Source: UMGS1590 sp900552455 (lineage in GTDB: Bacteria; Bacillota; Peptococcia; Peptococcales; Peptococcaceae). Taken from it: a DNA stretch of 64,000 nt. The notes under the pieces are model-generated. The model had not been told where the DNA came from. It saw only the letters and a list, made by a program, of their open reading frames with translations, and searched no databases. The position numbers and the translations under genes are program-made. Of this stretch, positions 37,462-45,212 are shown one piece after another. Positions within the stretch are counted from its first letter, which is position 1, and the number at the start of each line of letters is the position of its first letter. The stretch spans positions 1,922,001-1,986,000 of the forward strand of contig OZ007004.1 in assembly GCA_963931105.1 (NCBI GenBank), written 5' to 3'.

Positions 37462-37838
37462 GTTTGCGAAAAGCTATTTATATCATTCTTGGCTGCATCG
37501 GGCTGATTTTGGGCGCAGTTGGCGTCATTGTTCCAATGCTGCCGGCATTTCCTTTTCTGCTATTGGCAGCGTTCGGTTTTGCCCGCGGCAGCGAACGTCT
37601 GCACAGCTGGTTTATCAGCACGCGCCTGTACAAAAACAATCTTGAAACCTACGTGCGCGGGCAAGGCATGACACGCCGCACCAAACACCGCATCATCGCC
37701 AGCGTGACCGTGCTCATCCTCATCAGCATGAGCATTCTTGCAATCTGCGAACTATACTGGGTGTGGAGCATCCTGATCGCCGTCTGGGCATTCCACATTC
37801 TCTATTTTGTCTTCGGCGTGAAAACGTTGGAGCCGTAA
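37458..37838 (+). CDS. YbaN-like DUF454 inner membrane protein
   Basis: The 126-residue protein has a glycine-rich first helix pair (LGCIGLILGAVGVIVPMLPAFPFLLLAAFGFARGS, in two helices), the DUF454 motif PFLLLAAFGFARGSERLH, the cytosolic HSWFISTRLYKNNLETY, and two C-terminal helices. Function of the family is unknown, although members often stand next to heme or redox genes. It is the last gene of the regulator-CydDC-YgbA-YbaN operon, closed by a terminator. Confidence 0.85.
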   Translation: MSLRKAIYIILGCIGLILGAVGVIVPMLPAFPFLLLAAFGFARGSERLHSWFISTRLYKNNLETYVRGQGMTRRTKHRIIASVTVLILISMSILAICELYWVWSILIAVWAFHILYFVFGVKTLEP

Positions 37839-37841
37839 AAA

Positions 37842-37884
37842 AGTGTGCGCCGCGATTTTTGTAGTTCGCAGCGCACGCTTTTTC
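37842..37884 (+). terminator. Terminator after the YbaN-like gene
   Basis: AAGTGTGCGC pairs with GCGCACGCTT, then TTTTC. Confidence 0.82.
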
Positions 37885-37967
37885 TCCCTTTGCGGACCAA
37901 TGGTGAAGAAGATTTGTCTGATAGCAGATGCAAGAGACGTCTTCCCGTATGATACCTTTTGTCTGAA

Positions 37968-39206
37968 TTATTTCGCCAAGTGTTTAAAGATATGTCGAGC
38001 ATAGAGGACGATCAAAAACGCAGATAAGCTGGCGCCAAAGTGTACAACTTGTGGGGAGGTGGAAAAGCGATCAAAAAGCACGCCGTAAAGCGCCTGGCCG
38101 ATTGGTTGGCCGCAGAGAGCGAGAGCGATGAGTGCAGCCATGACTTTGCCAACTAGATGGGGCGGCGTTTGAGTCTGTATGATGGTGTAAATCTGCACCA
38201 TGAACAGTGTAGAGCCCAGCATGACGAGAAAACTCATTCCGGTGATGATGCAGTAGCTTACGAGAGTAGGCAAAGAAAAGATGAGTGCAAGTCCCATTCC
38301 GGCGACGGAGAGCGTGCAGAGCATGAGCCAGCGGTGAGCGTAGCGCGCTGAAAGATGTGTGGCAAAAATAGATGCGAGCACGCCGCCAAACAGACCGCCG
38401 AGCGCTTGGATGCCCTGCGTCAATCCATAGAGCGTATCTGAAAGCGCCAGCGTTTGCGTGATCAAAATCGGGGATCCAACGATCATCACGGCTGTGAGCA
38501 CAAGATTGAAAAAGGCGACCATGCCAACGACTGAGAAAAAGACAGGGCGTTCCTCGCGCACGAAATGATAGCAGCTGGATAGATCATTGCGAGCGACTGC
38601 AAAGATACCAGCTTTGCGTGGCTGTGGTGTGTGCGGAATATGAATGAAACATTCCATAACAGCAGAGATGAAAAAACAAACGACGCTCAGCAGGAGGATT
38701 GGCAGAATACCCCATAGACTGAAGAGCACGCCGCCGAGCACAGGGCCGAGCAGGTTTGAAAGGGTGTTGACCTGATTGATCACGGCGTTGGCTGCGATGA
38801 GCCGTTCGGGATGAACGAGCAGCGGAATGCTCGCCTGCACAGCTGGTTGATACGTGCCAGAAATGCCGTAGAGAAGCATCAGCACGATGATGAAAAGCGG
38901 CACCAGCGGCGCACGATCAAGGAGCAGCGTGAAGATAGCGATGAGCGCAGCGGTGGAGAAATCCAGCACGACCATGATGTCGCGTTTGTTGACACGATCT
39001 GCCAAAACGCCGCCGACGAGCGAGAGTACGACCATTGGCGCAAAGGAGCAGGCTGTGACGATGCCGAAGAGCGTCGGCGATCCGGTGATGCGCAGCAGAT
39101 AGAGAGGGAGAGCAAAACGAAGGATGGCGTTGCCAAAAAGAGAGATGATCTGTCCAATGACGACGAGGGTGAAATCGCGTTGGAAAAGGGTTGGTGTGGA
39201 TGTCAT
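37968..39206 (-). CDS. MFS exporter (MFS_3/EntS-like)
   Basis: The 412-residue protein has twelve membrane helices and the loop 2-3 motif GGVLADRVNKRDIMVVLD typical of the drug and siderophore exporter branch with EntS and Tet(40)-like members. The N-terminus FTLVVIGQIISLFGNAILRFALPLYLL holds the first helix. Substrate unknown. A good AGGAGGA site precedes the ATG at 39206. The gene lies downstream of tetR on the same strand with an operator between them, so the TetR protein very probably represses it. Confidence 0.83.
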   Translation of the reverse strand: MTSTPTLFQRDFTLVVIGQIISLFGNAILRFALPLYLLRITGSPTLFGIVTACSFAPMVVLSLVGGVLADRVNKRDIMVVLDFSTAALIAIFTLLLDRAPLVPLFIIVLMLLYGISGTYQPAVQASIPLLVHPERLIAANAVINQVNTLSNLLGPVLGGVLFSLWGILPILLLSVVCFFISAVMECFIHIPHTPQPRKAGIFAVARNDLSSCYHFVREERPVFFSVVGMVAFFNLVLTAVMIVGSPILITQTLALSDTLYGLTQGIQALGGLFGGVLASIFATHLSARYAHRWLMLCTLSVAGMGLALIFSLPTLVSYCIITGMSFLVMLGSTLFMVQIYTIIQTQTPPHLVGKVMAALIALALCGQPIGQALYGVLFDRFSTSPQVVHFGASLSAFLIVLYARHIFKHLAK

Positions 39207-39251
39207 GGGAAATCCTCCTCAATGATATGGGGTGATAATATTTCGATAGAA

Positions 39252-39266
39252 ACCGACCGTCGGTCT
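39252..39266 (-). promoter_or_regulatory. TetR operator before the MFS gene
   Basis: ACCGACCGTCGGTCT: near-perfect dyad, shared with the site before tetR at 40073-40089 (common core ACCGTCGGTCTATA). Confidence 0.75.
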
Positions 39267-39280
39267 ATAATGTGGCTGAA

Positions 39281-39396
39281 GAAAACTGCTCAATCTAGAG
39301 CAGTTTTCAACGATCAATCGCTAGATGCTGAACAGTGCGTGGTATACCTGGAGATCACTTTGTTGTTGAGCCAGAAAACTGCTCAAGTTAGAGCAG
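39281..39396. repeat. Two related hairpins between tetR and the MFS gene
   Basis: GAAAACTGCTC-AATCTA-GAGCAGTTTTC (39281-39308) and a second shorter copy, GAAAACTGCTC-AAGTTA-GAGCAG (39374-39396), about 93 bp apart. They may terminate or process the tetR mRNA; they lack a long T run. Confidence 0.6.
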
Positions 39397-39406
39397 TGAC
39401 GCACGA

Positions 39407-40054
39407 TCATTTGGCAGAAGTTGGGCAATGCGCGACATAGCTGGCGATCATCTCGTCGTCGAGCAGCGGTTCAATGCCGATGCTTTCCAGCAGCGTATTG
39501 AAGGTTTCGCAGCGTCGGCGCATGGTGGCCGCGTCCGGCTGGCTGACGAGCGGATTGAGCCAGACGTTGGAGAGAACCATGATCGCTTCGGCCATGGTAG
39601 CAGGATCTTCCACATGGAGCGTGCCGTCTTCTGTGCCCTGGCGCAGGATCGGTTCAATAAAGGCCGGGGCGACAATCTGATAGATCTGGTGAATCTGCAT
39701 CGCGAGAAAGCGCGGATTTTCCAGCAGATTTGGCGTTACCGTCAGCATCAGGCTCTGATTGTGGCCGGATAGCGCCGCTTTGAAGATGCGGCGCAGCTTT
39801 TCACGGCCGCTCATCGCTGTGTTGTCGCGAATGCGCGCCAGCGCTTCGGTGTTTTCCTGGCTGATGCGCTGAAAAATCGCTGCAAATATTTCTTCTTTAG
39901 ATGCAAAATGATGGTAGATCGCGCCCTTCGAGAGATGGGTGTCGGCAATGATGTCTGCCAGTGATGTTGCCTCGTAGCCTTTTTCGATGAAGAGCTGCGT
40001 GGCAGCATCAAGAATGCGTTTGACCGTTTCTTCAGGATATTTATTTCTAGCCAT
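39407..40054 (-). CDS. TetR-family repressor
   Basis: The 215-residue regulator has a classic N-terminal TetR helix-turn-helix: RILDAATQLFIEKGYEATSLADI, then SKGAIYHHFASKEEIFAAIF. The rest is the ligand-binding and dimer domain. One operator-like site with core ACCGTCGGTCTATA lies just before its own start and a second one before the MFS gene, so it is autoregulated and controls the exporter. A likely promoter on the minus strand has TTGACA near 40120 and TATTTT near 40095, with the operator just downstream. Confidence 0.88.
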   Translation of the reverse strand: MARNKYPEETVKRILDAATQLFIEKGYEATSLADIIADTHLSKGAIYHHFASKEEIFAAIFQRISQENTEALARIRDNTAMSGREKLRRIFKAALSGHNQSLMLTVTPNLLENPRFLAMQIHQIYQIVAPAFIEPILRQGTEDGTLHVEDPATMAEAIMVLSNVWLNPLVSQPDAATMRRRCETFNTLLESIGIEPLLDDEMIASYVAHCPTSAK

Positions 40055-40072
40055 GGGTGCACCTCTTTACAA

Positions 40073-40089
40073 ACCGTCGGTCTATATAG
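40073..40089 (-). promoter_or_regulatory. TetR operator before tetR
   Basis: ACCGTCGGTCTATATAG, matching the site at 39252-39266, positioned between the probable -10 element and the tetR start. Confidence 0.7.
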
Positions 40090-40276
40090 AAAATAGCACG
40101 GAGGTCCAGCTCTTGTCAATAGAAAAGCATGAGATTATTTTTGGAAGAATCAGGCGCCGGCATGGTACAATGGAGACAATGTTTCCCTGCTTTCAACTTA
40201 GCGGTGAAAATGTCGCGCGGCGCTCCATTGATGAATGACGGGAAACCAATTATGCTGGAGACAGGAGGTGAGAGAA

Positions 40277-40414
40277 ATGAATGAATTGAAACTCTCAGAA
40301 AATCTTGTGCGCTTACGGCGTGAAAAGAATGTGACGCAGGAGGCGCTGGCGGCTTTTGTCGGTGTGACAAAGGGTGCGGTCTCAAAATGGGAAAATGGGG
40401 GTTCACTTAGATAA
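40277..40414 (+). pseudogene. XRE regulator, N-terminal fragment cut by element 2
   Basis: Forty-five codons encode the helix-turn-helix MNELKLSENLVRLRREKNVT ... GVTKGAVSKWENG and then run into the left end of element 2, ending with SLR-stop. The start has GGAGGTGAGAG. The missing C-terminal part continues in frame at 50419 (GTTLPDVATLPLLASFFDVTVDEILGY, given in parts there). A truncated product could still fold as a lone DNA-binding domain. Confidence 0.88.
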
Positions 40415-40561
40415 AGATACCACATCAATCCCACGCTGACTTTTGCTCAACCGATACAGCCGGAGGGCTGGATAACAAGAAAAGGCGGTATGCGCCCCGT
40501 GGAGGGGTAGCGTACCGCCTTTTCTTGTGGGGGTTTCCAAAGGGGGCAACGCCCCCATTTG

Positions 40562-40599
40562 GCACACGACTTTGCGAAGCAAAGTGTAGTGTGTTATAC
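40562..40599 (+). other. oriT of element 2, pMV158 (MOBV) type
   Basis: GCACACGACTTTGC-GAA-GCAAAGTGTAGTGTGTTATAC: inverted repeat plus TAGTG/TGTTATAC with the expected nick at 40591/40592. Differs from the element 1 site by one base in the loop. Confidence 0.82.
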
Positions 40600-40943
40600 G
40601 CTCTGTCGGCGTTGCCGTGAAAATGCCGTTGCCGCCGGGGAGGGCAAGGGCATTTGGAGCGGCAGGAAAACAGGGCTGTGCTTGCGTGGCGTAGAGCCGT
40701 AAGCACAGGTCTGGTTTCAACAGCAGACTGGGCGTATATGAAAGCCCCCGTCCCTCGTCCTACGCTCCGACTTGTGGACAAAGTGTCCCGAAGTTGTGGC
40801 TACACTCCCGGAAAAGTAACAGGACAGCGGGCAACCGTCAAGGCTGAAATGAACGGGCTTACACCCGGCCTTGACCGCCACCCGCCGTTCCGCTGAATGG
40901 GTGAACAAGGCGACCAATCCCTCAAAGTGCTTGGCCGCTCTCT

Positions 40944-41100
40944 TTCTGATTTTGGAGTGTTTCTTTTCTCATAATTGAAATGGGCGGGAAGCCATTTTAG
41001 GGCTTTCCCGCCTTGATTGCCCATCAGCAAAGCCAGACGGAACGGTCAACGGCGGCGCATGAAATGCGCCGTTCATCTTGACCGTTAACTGGCTTTGCTA
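40944..41100 (+). repeat. Noncoding module, copy B
   Basis: Same nested inverted repeats as copies A and C (TGGGCGGGAAGCC, GGCTTTCCCGCCTTGATT, CGGCGCATGAAATGCGCCG). The stretch 40415-40943 before it holds oriT and sequence shared with the left end of element 1; I see no gene there. Confidence 0.75.
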
Positions 41101-41138
41101 TTTCTCTGATAAATGAAATTTCGATTTTTAGAAATCGT

Positions 41139-41561
41139 TTAAGATAGCAATGCGGCTCCACTTGAAATTTTTTCTTTTACTGCAAAAACAGCCTCTTGGA
41201 TAGAATAGGTTGTCGTTTCTATAACATTCGATTCATATATCCCCAAATTACAAAATTGCTCCCACATTGTTTCTACTAATTCAACATTTGTTTTTCTGTC
41301 TAATTTTGAACGTTCCACAGCTCGTTTCATAGTTTCTTCTTTACTGGCTCTTAAAACAATATAGTGTACTTCATAATCTTCTCGAACAAGGGCTCTCCAT
41401 GGTTCTAAAAACCACGGCCCGACAATTCCATCTACAATTACATCATATCCGCCGCGGGCATAGCGCTTTGCAGCTTCTAAAAAGGCTTCAATGACAACTA
41501 AATTTTGTTCGTTGGACTCTGGTAAATGCGGCGGTATTGCTCCTTTGCTTAAATAATGAAA
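41139..41561 (-). pseudogene. P-loop kinase, C-terminal fragment
   Basis: The minus strand encodes YLSKGAIPPHLPESNEQNLV, then YARGGYDVIVDGIVGPWFL, HYIVLRASKEETMKRAVERS and an end at 41139. The LID-like arginine region and the DGIVGPWFL strand fit nucleoside/aminoglycoside-type P-loop kinases. It is separated from its Walker A half at 43287-43417 by the MTnSag1-like insertion. Excising the insertion and one target copy gives HTDDFFHYLSKGAIPPH without a break, so the gene was intact until recently. Confidence 0.82.
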
Positions 41562-41642
41562 GGCTATGTCACAACAAACAGTTGATAAATAGCCATTTTT
41601 ATAGGGGAGTATCAGAACTCCCCTACAAACTGTTATTTGCAG

Positions 41643-42137
41643 TTATCTATACTCATTTGGAATTTCGATATGAAGTGTCTCACACAATAACTTCACATCA
41701 TGTGCATCATTTTCATCAAACTCGTATCCCAGATGGAACATTACTTGACTATATGGTTCAATACAGGAAACCTCTATTTCCTCAATTCTTCCTTTACCCG
41801 AAAAAGTTTCTACCGGAAAACAATCCCCATCATAAAGAATTTCACCTTCGTCCGTATATTCAAAACAATGCAAATCAATAATTCTGTTTTTCAAATCTTC
41901 CCATACAGTATGGTTCAATGTTGTATATTCCATCTTAATCTCATAAAAGCCATTAGCTTTCATTATTTCTATAAAGTTCTGATAATCGATCTTTTCTACA
42001 AAAATGTCAATATCATTATGGGCTCTTGACTGATATCCAAGAAGAGCATCTACACCCCAGCCACCATCAAGAAAGACTTTAATCTCCGCATCTATTGCAA
42101 ATTGAAGAATCTGTTTTACATCTGTTATATTGACCAT
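41643..42137 (-). CDS. lnu(C): Lincosamide nucleotidyltransferase Lnu(C)
   Basis: The 164-residue protein is recalled as essentially the Lnu(C) sequence: MVNITDVKQILQFAIDAEIK at the start, the nucleotidyltransferase core GGWGVDALLG with the metal aspartates in AHNDIDIFVE, and the end LCETLHIEIPNEYR. It adenylylates lincomycin and clindamycin in the cytosol. The start is ATG 42137, not the earlier in-frame codons that overlap the transposase gene. It lies 23 bases after the transposase gene within the MTnSag1-like unit and is probably read from the same transcript. Confidence 0.95.
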   Translation of the reverse strand: MVNITDVKQILQFAIDAEIKVFLDGGWGVDALLGYQSRAHNDIDIFVEKIDYQNFIEIMKANGFYEIKMEYTTLNHTVWEDLKNRIIDLHCFEYTDEGEILYDGDCFPVETFSGKGRIEEIEVSCIEPYSQVMFHLGYEFDENDAHDVKLLCETLHIEIPNEYR

Positions 42138-42160
42138 CTTATCATCTCCACAAATTCTAA

Positions 42161-43198
42161 TTAGGCGACCAGAGGAACTGCTGGTCTGTTTGATAAATCT
42201 CTGCATTTAGCAGTTTTCAATGTTGCCAAAACGAAAGTTAAGAAGATGTTCCTTTTCTCCATGTCGCTTTCTTTGGCGTAATTTACAAGGTTATTCCACA
42301 CAAGATAGTTGTTCAGATACTTGGTAGAAACACCGTTAAAGCCACGCATAAACCTCTTTAGCTGGCTATGGTAGCTATTGATATGTTGGATATTATAAAT
42401 GCCTTTCTTGGCTTTGCCAGTCTTTAACTGCACAAGGTCAATGCCATTGGCATTTGTAAATCTCACATAGGAGTTCATCTTGTCCGTAACAAGAGTGGAA
42501 TTGGTCTTAATCCTACCATCATAAATATGATGTAAATCTATTGTAGAAACTCTACCAGTATTCGTAATCTTGGAGATAGACAAGCCATTCCTATTAACCG
42601 CACAAGGAACACATACCTTTTCTTGGGACAAGCCTCTGATATGTGTAGAATGACCACGCTTATGAGCCTTGCGTGGCATAGCAAATGTCTTACTCTTGCT
42701 ATGATTGCCCTTGTACGAGATGGCGAAAAAAGTTTCGTCAGCCTCAATAATGCCGTCAAGGGTAACATCGTCTGCCATATTCTGAAGTGCATCCAAAATC
42801 TTGTGTCTCCAAAGGAATGCGGTGTTTCTGTGAATCCCACAAGCAACAGCAGTCTTACGAATGGATAAGCCATTCATCATACAATCAATGTACTGCTCCC
42901 ACACGGACAAGTCTTTTCTTGTACCAGACACAATGGAGTTCGTAGCAATCACGAAGGACTTGCCACAATCCTTACATACATATCGCTGTGTGCCATCTTT
43001 ACGATGACCATTGCGAACCACATGGATACAGCCACAAAGAGGGCATACACGACCATTTGCAAAGCGTTCCTTTGCTACGAAATCTTCAATATTCAAAGAC
43101 TTTACAAAGGCAGGACTTAAAAGCATTGTTTTAAGGCTTTCCTGCTCTGCGACAGTCAACTTACCGATAATATCTAATGCGTCTTTGATAGTAGGCAT
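42161..43198 (-). CDS. IS1595-family transposase (ISSag10 type)
   Basis: The 345-residue protein has an N-terminal zinc ribbon (CPLCGCIHVVRNGHRKDGTQRYVCKDC, with its CxxC pairs) and an ISXO2-like DDE domain: GIIEADETFFAISYKG holds the first acid, DKMNSYVRF the second, and INSYHSQLKRFMRGFNGVSTKYL the terminal part (H/N variant). The ATG at 43198 has AAGGAGG nine bases upstream; the TTG two codons earlier is too near to it. It moves the flanking lnu(C). Confidence 0.92.
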   Translation of the reverse strand: MPTIKDALDIIGKLTVAEQESLKTMLLSPAFVKSLNIEDFVAKERFANGRVCPLCGCIHVVRNGHRKDGTQRYVCKDCGKSFVIATNSIVSGTRKDLSVWEQYIDCMMNGLSIRKTAVACGIHRNTAFLWRHKILDALQNMADDVTLDGIIEADETFFAISYKGNHSKSKTFAMPRKAHKRGHSTHIRGLSQEKVCVPCAVNRNGLSISKITNTGRVSTIDLHHIYDGRIKTNSTLVTDKMNSYVRFTNANGIDLVQLKTGKAKKGIYNIQHINSYHSQLKRFMRGFNGVSTKYLNNYLVWNNLVNYAKESDMEKRNIFLTFVLATLKTAKCRDLSNRPAVPLVA

Positions 43199-43286
43199 AT
43201 CCAATTACCTCCTTCGGTGGTACTGTTTCTTACTATTATTATACGCTATTTCTCGTCAAAAATCAACCATTTGTTGTGACAGAGCC

Positions 43287-43417
43287 TAATGAAAAAAGTC
43301 GTCTGTGTGCATATGCACAGATTTATCCATGTTCGATTCTTTTGCGACAATCGACGCAGTTGTTGTCTTTCCTGTTCCCGGCGAACCTGTAATCACAATA
43401 ATTCTTCCTTGATTCAT
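43287..43417 (-). pseudogene. P-loop kinase, N-terminal fragment with Walker A
   Basis: Minus-strand ATG at 43417 behind a GAGGGAG site, encoding MNQGRIIVITGSPGTGKTTT (Walker A GSPGTGKTT), then HMHTDDFFH at the insertion. The intact kinase would have about 180 residues. Similar small P-loop proteins occur beside antibiotic-resistance genes. It may phosphorylate a drug or nucleoside; no direct evidence. Confidence 0.8.
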
Positions 43418-43448
43418 CTACATTCTCCCTCGCAATTCAGATTTACCG

Positions 43449-43615
43449 CTCTCTTTCTGATTTTGGAGCGTTTCTTCTCTCAAGATTGAAATGGGCGGGA
43501 AGCCATTTTAGGGCTTTCCCGCCTTGATTGCCCATCAGCAAAGACGGGCGGGACTGTCAACGGCGGCGCATTTATGCGCCGTTCATCTTGACCGTTGATT
43601 GGCCCCGCTAACTTT
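43449..43615 (+). repeat. Noncoding module, copy C
   Basis: Third copy of the nested inverted-repeat module, in the same orientation as copy B, so B and C bracket the kinase/lnu(C) block as direct repeats. Confidence 0.75.
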
Positions 43616-43616
43616 G

Positions 43617-44393
43617 CTACTCTGTTCTAAGTAATTCCTCAATTTGTTTTTTCATATATTCTACAAGTGCCATCGCTTCCTTTTCTACTGTCTCCCATTC
43701 ATCAGACAAATTTCCCAAATAAGCTTCCTTTGCCGTTGTTAGCAGGGGGGGAAATCTCTCCGGCAATTTTAAAATTACCCATTTTGCGGCAACATCTTTT
43801 GTCGTGATTTCTTCTGTTACTAAAGTAAACCACATTCGTGATAAGGTTAATAACACATTTCTTTCATCACCCTTAAAGCTGGAAATCAAACCAGGTAAAG
43901 AAAACCGAATTGCTTTTTTAATTTCGTGAAATGGGATAGCGGGAATAAGCTCTTTGCTTTCCGCCCCCTTCAAAGTTATGCTATTTTTTCTTGCTTGCCA
44001 TAATAAAATCATTATATCTGGGTCATTGCAGGCTTGCGGATATTCTCCTGCTTCCATCTCTCCCCTTAGCCATTCACCATACATATACTGACATTTTGGC
44101 GGAAATTGCAACGGAACAATATCAGATTGATTGATAATAGTTACCTCTAAAGGTCTTTTTTCAATACAGCCTACGGAGCCAGAAATTTTCAATAATTGCT
44201 TTGTTAGATCTGCTCTGATTGAATTACTCAATTCTTGTTTAGTAATTATCAGTATATCTATATCACTATCTGGACGCAGCCCATTCATTGTTGCTGAACC
44301 ATATAAATATATCCCCAATATTTGACCTTGTAATATGGTTTCTGCTATTGAAATAACTTGATTTACTTGTTGTGGAAATTCATTTATATTCAT
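43617..44393 (-). CDS. ANT(9)/AadA-type spectinomycin adenylyltransferase
   Basis: The 258-residue protein has the nucleotidyltransferase signature GIYLYGSATMNGLRPDSDIDILII with the catalytic aspartates, followed by RPLEVTIIN, the third acidic strand, and YGEWLRGEME. The C-terminal helical domain KGDERNVLLTLSRMWFTLVTEEITTKDVAAKW (in parts GDERNVLLTLSRMW) matches the ANT(9)/ANT(3'') group. ANT(9) enzymes adenylylate spectinomycin. It is similar to, not identical with, the Tn554 enzyme from memory. The nucleoside phosphorylase gene lies 24 bases upstream on the same strand, so the two are likely co-transcribed. Confidence 0.87.
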   Translation of the reverse strand: MNINEFPQQVNQVISIAETILQGQILGIYLYGSATMNGLRPDSDIDILIITKQELSNSIRADLTKQLLKISGSVGCIEKRPLEVTIINQSDIVPLQFPPKCQYMYGEWLRGEMEAGEYPQACNDPDIMILLWQARKNSITLKGAESKELIPAIPFHEIKKAIRFSLPGLISSFKGDERNVLLTLSRMWFTLVTEEITTKDVAAKWVILKLPERFPPLLTTAKEAYLGNLSDEWETVEKEAMALVEYMKKQIEELLRTE

Positions 44394-44417
44394 TGTAACT
44401 CCTATATGTATTTATTT

Positions 44418-45188
44418 TTACTCCTCAACAACTGATAAAACAGCGTCTAAGGCTAATTCTAAGGCTATGGATATACTTGTTTTTCCCCATTCTCTTTCTT
44501 GGTATTTATGAGGGTCTGCAAGAGTATCGGCTGAAAAAAGCAGCATAGCCCATGTAACTTTTCTAAATTTTGCACACGCCGCCAATGCGGAACATTCCAT
44601 TTCTACTACTTGACATCCCTCTTCTTTCCGATACTGAACCATTTCTACTGTTTCTCGATAAAAACCGTCTGTTGTCCATGTTTTAACTTCCCAATATGGT
44701 ATATTCTTTTGGCTTAAAGCAGATTCAATCGCATTTATACCAGCCTTTGAAATCTCTACTTCTCGGGAGGGAGGAAGATAATGGTAAGATGTTCCCTCAT
44801 CTCTCAATGCAGAAACAGGTATCAAAAATCTATTTTCCGGGATGTCTTCCAATACGCCGCAGGAGCCGACGGAAATAATCTTTGTTACACCCCCTGCAAT
44901 TAAATATTCTAAAACTTGGACGGCAGCAGCACTTCCCACAGGAGCCGGACATAGACATATTTTCTCCTGATTATAAAGACATTCATAAATAGGATATCGT
45001 CTTGTTGCACTTTCAAATTCATCTATCTGTATTCCATCATGGGTATGTGCATAATTTTCAACCTCGTCTCCTAAAAAAGCAAACACTGCTTTTGCAGGAA
45101 AACATTTTTTCCCATTTCCCGGCTGAAAAACAGCTTTTGATGCGGTATCGTACTCTAAAACAGGGTAGTCATGCTTTACTAATGGCAT
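44418..45188 (-). CDS. Nucleoside phosphorylase (PNP/UDP family)
   Basis: The 256-residue protein matches the purine/uridine phosphorylase family: PVGSAAAVQVLEYLIAGGV and ISVGSCGVL form the phosphate/ribose site, VVEMECSALAACAKF is the family VEMExxA motif, and LLFSADTLADPHKY holds the base-binding aspartate. Such enzymes split nucleosides with phosphate into base and ribose-1-phosphate. Its presence between a spectinomycin adenylyltransferase and an XRE gene in a resistance island is unusual; a role in nucleoside-drug detoxification is possible but unproven. Confidence 0.85.
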   Translation of the reverse strand: MPLVKHDYPVLEYDTASKAVFQPGNGKKCFPAKAVFAFLGDEVENYAHTHDGIQIDEFESATRRYPIYECLYNQEKICLCPAPVGSAAAVQVLEYLIAGGVTKIISVGSCGVLEDIPENRFLIPVSALRDEGTSYHYLPPSREVEISKAGINAIESALSQKNIPYWEVKTWTTDGFYRETVEMVQYRKEEGCQVVEMECSALAACAKFRKVTWAMLLFSADTLADPHKYQEREWGKTSISIALELALDAVLSVVEE

Positions 45189-45212
45189 ATTATTATCTCG
45201 AATAACAGGCTA

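Larger units (their letters stand above)
41562..43286 (-). mobile_element. MTnSag1-like transposon carrying lnu(C), IS1595 family
   Basis: 1725 bp with terminal inverted repeats GGCTATGTCACAACAAAC (left) and GGCTCTGTCACAACAAAT (right, read inward). It is flanked by an 8-bp direct repeat TAATGAAA (41554-41561 and 43287-43294), the target duplication length of IS1595 elements. Its two genes, lnu(C) and an ISSag10-type transposase, are the content described for MTnSag1 of Streptococcus agalactiae. Confidence 0.92.
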
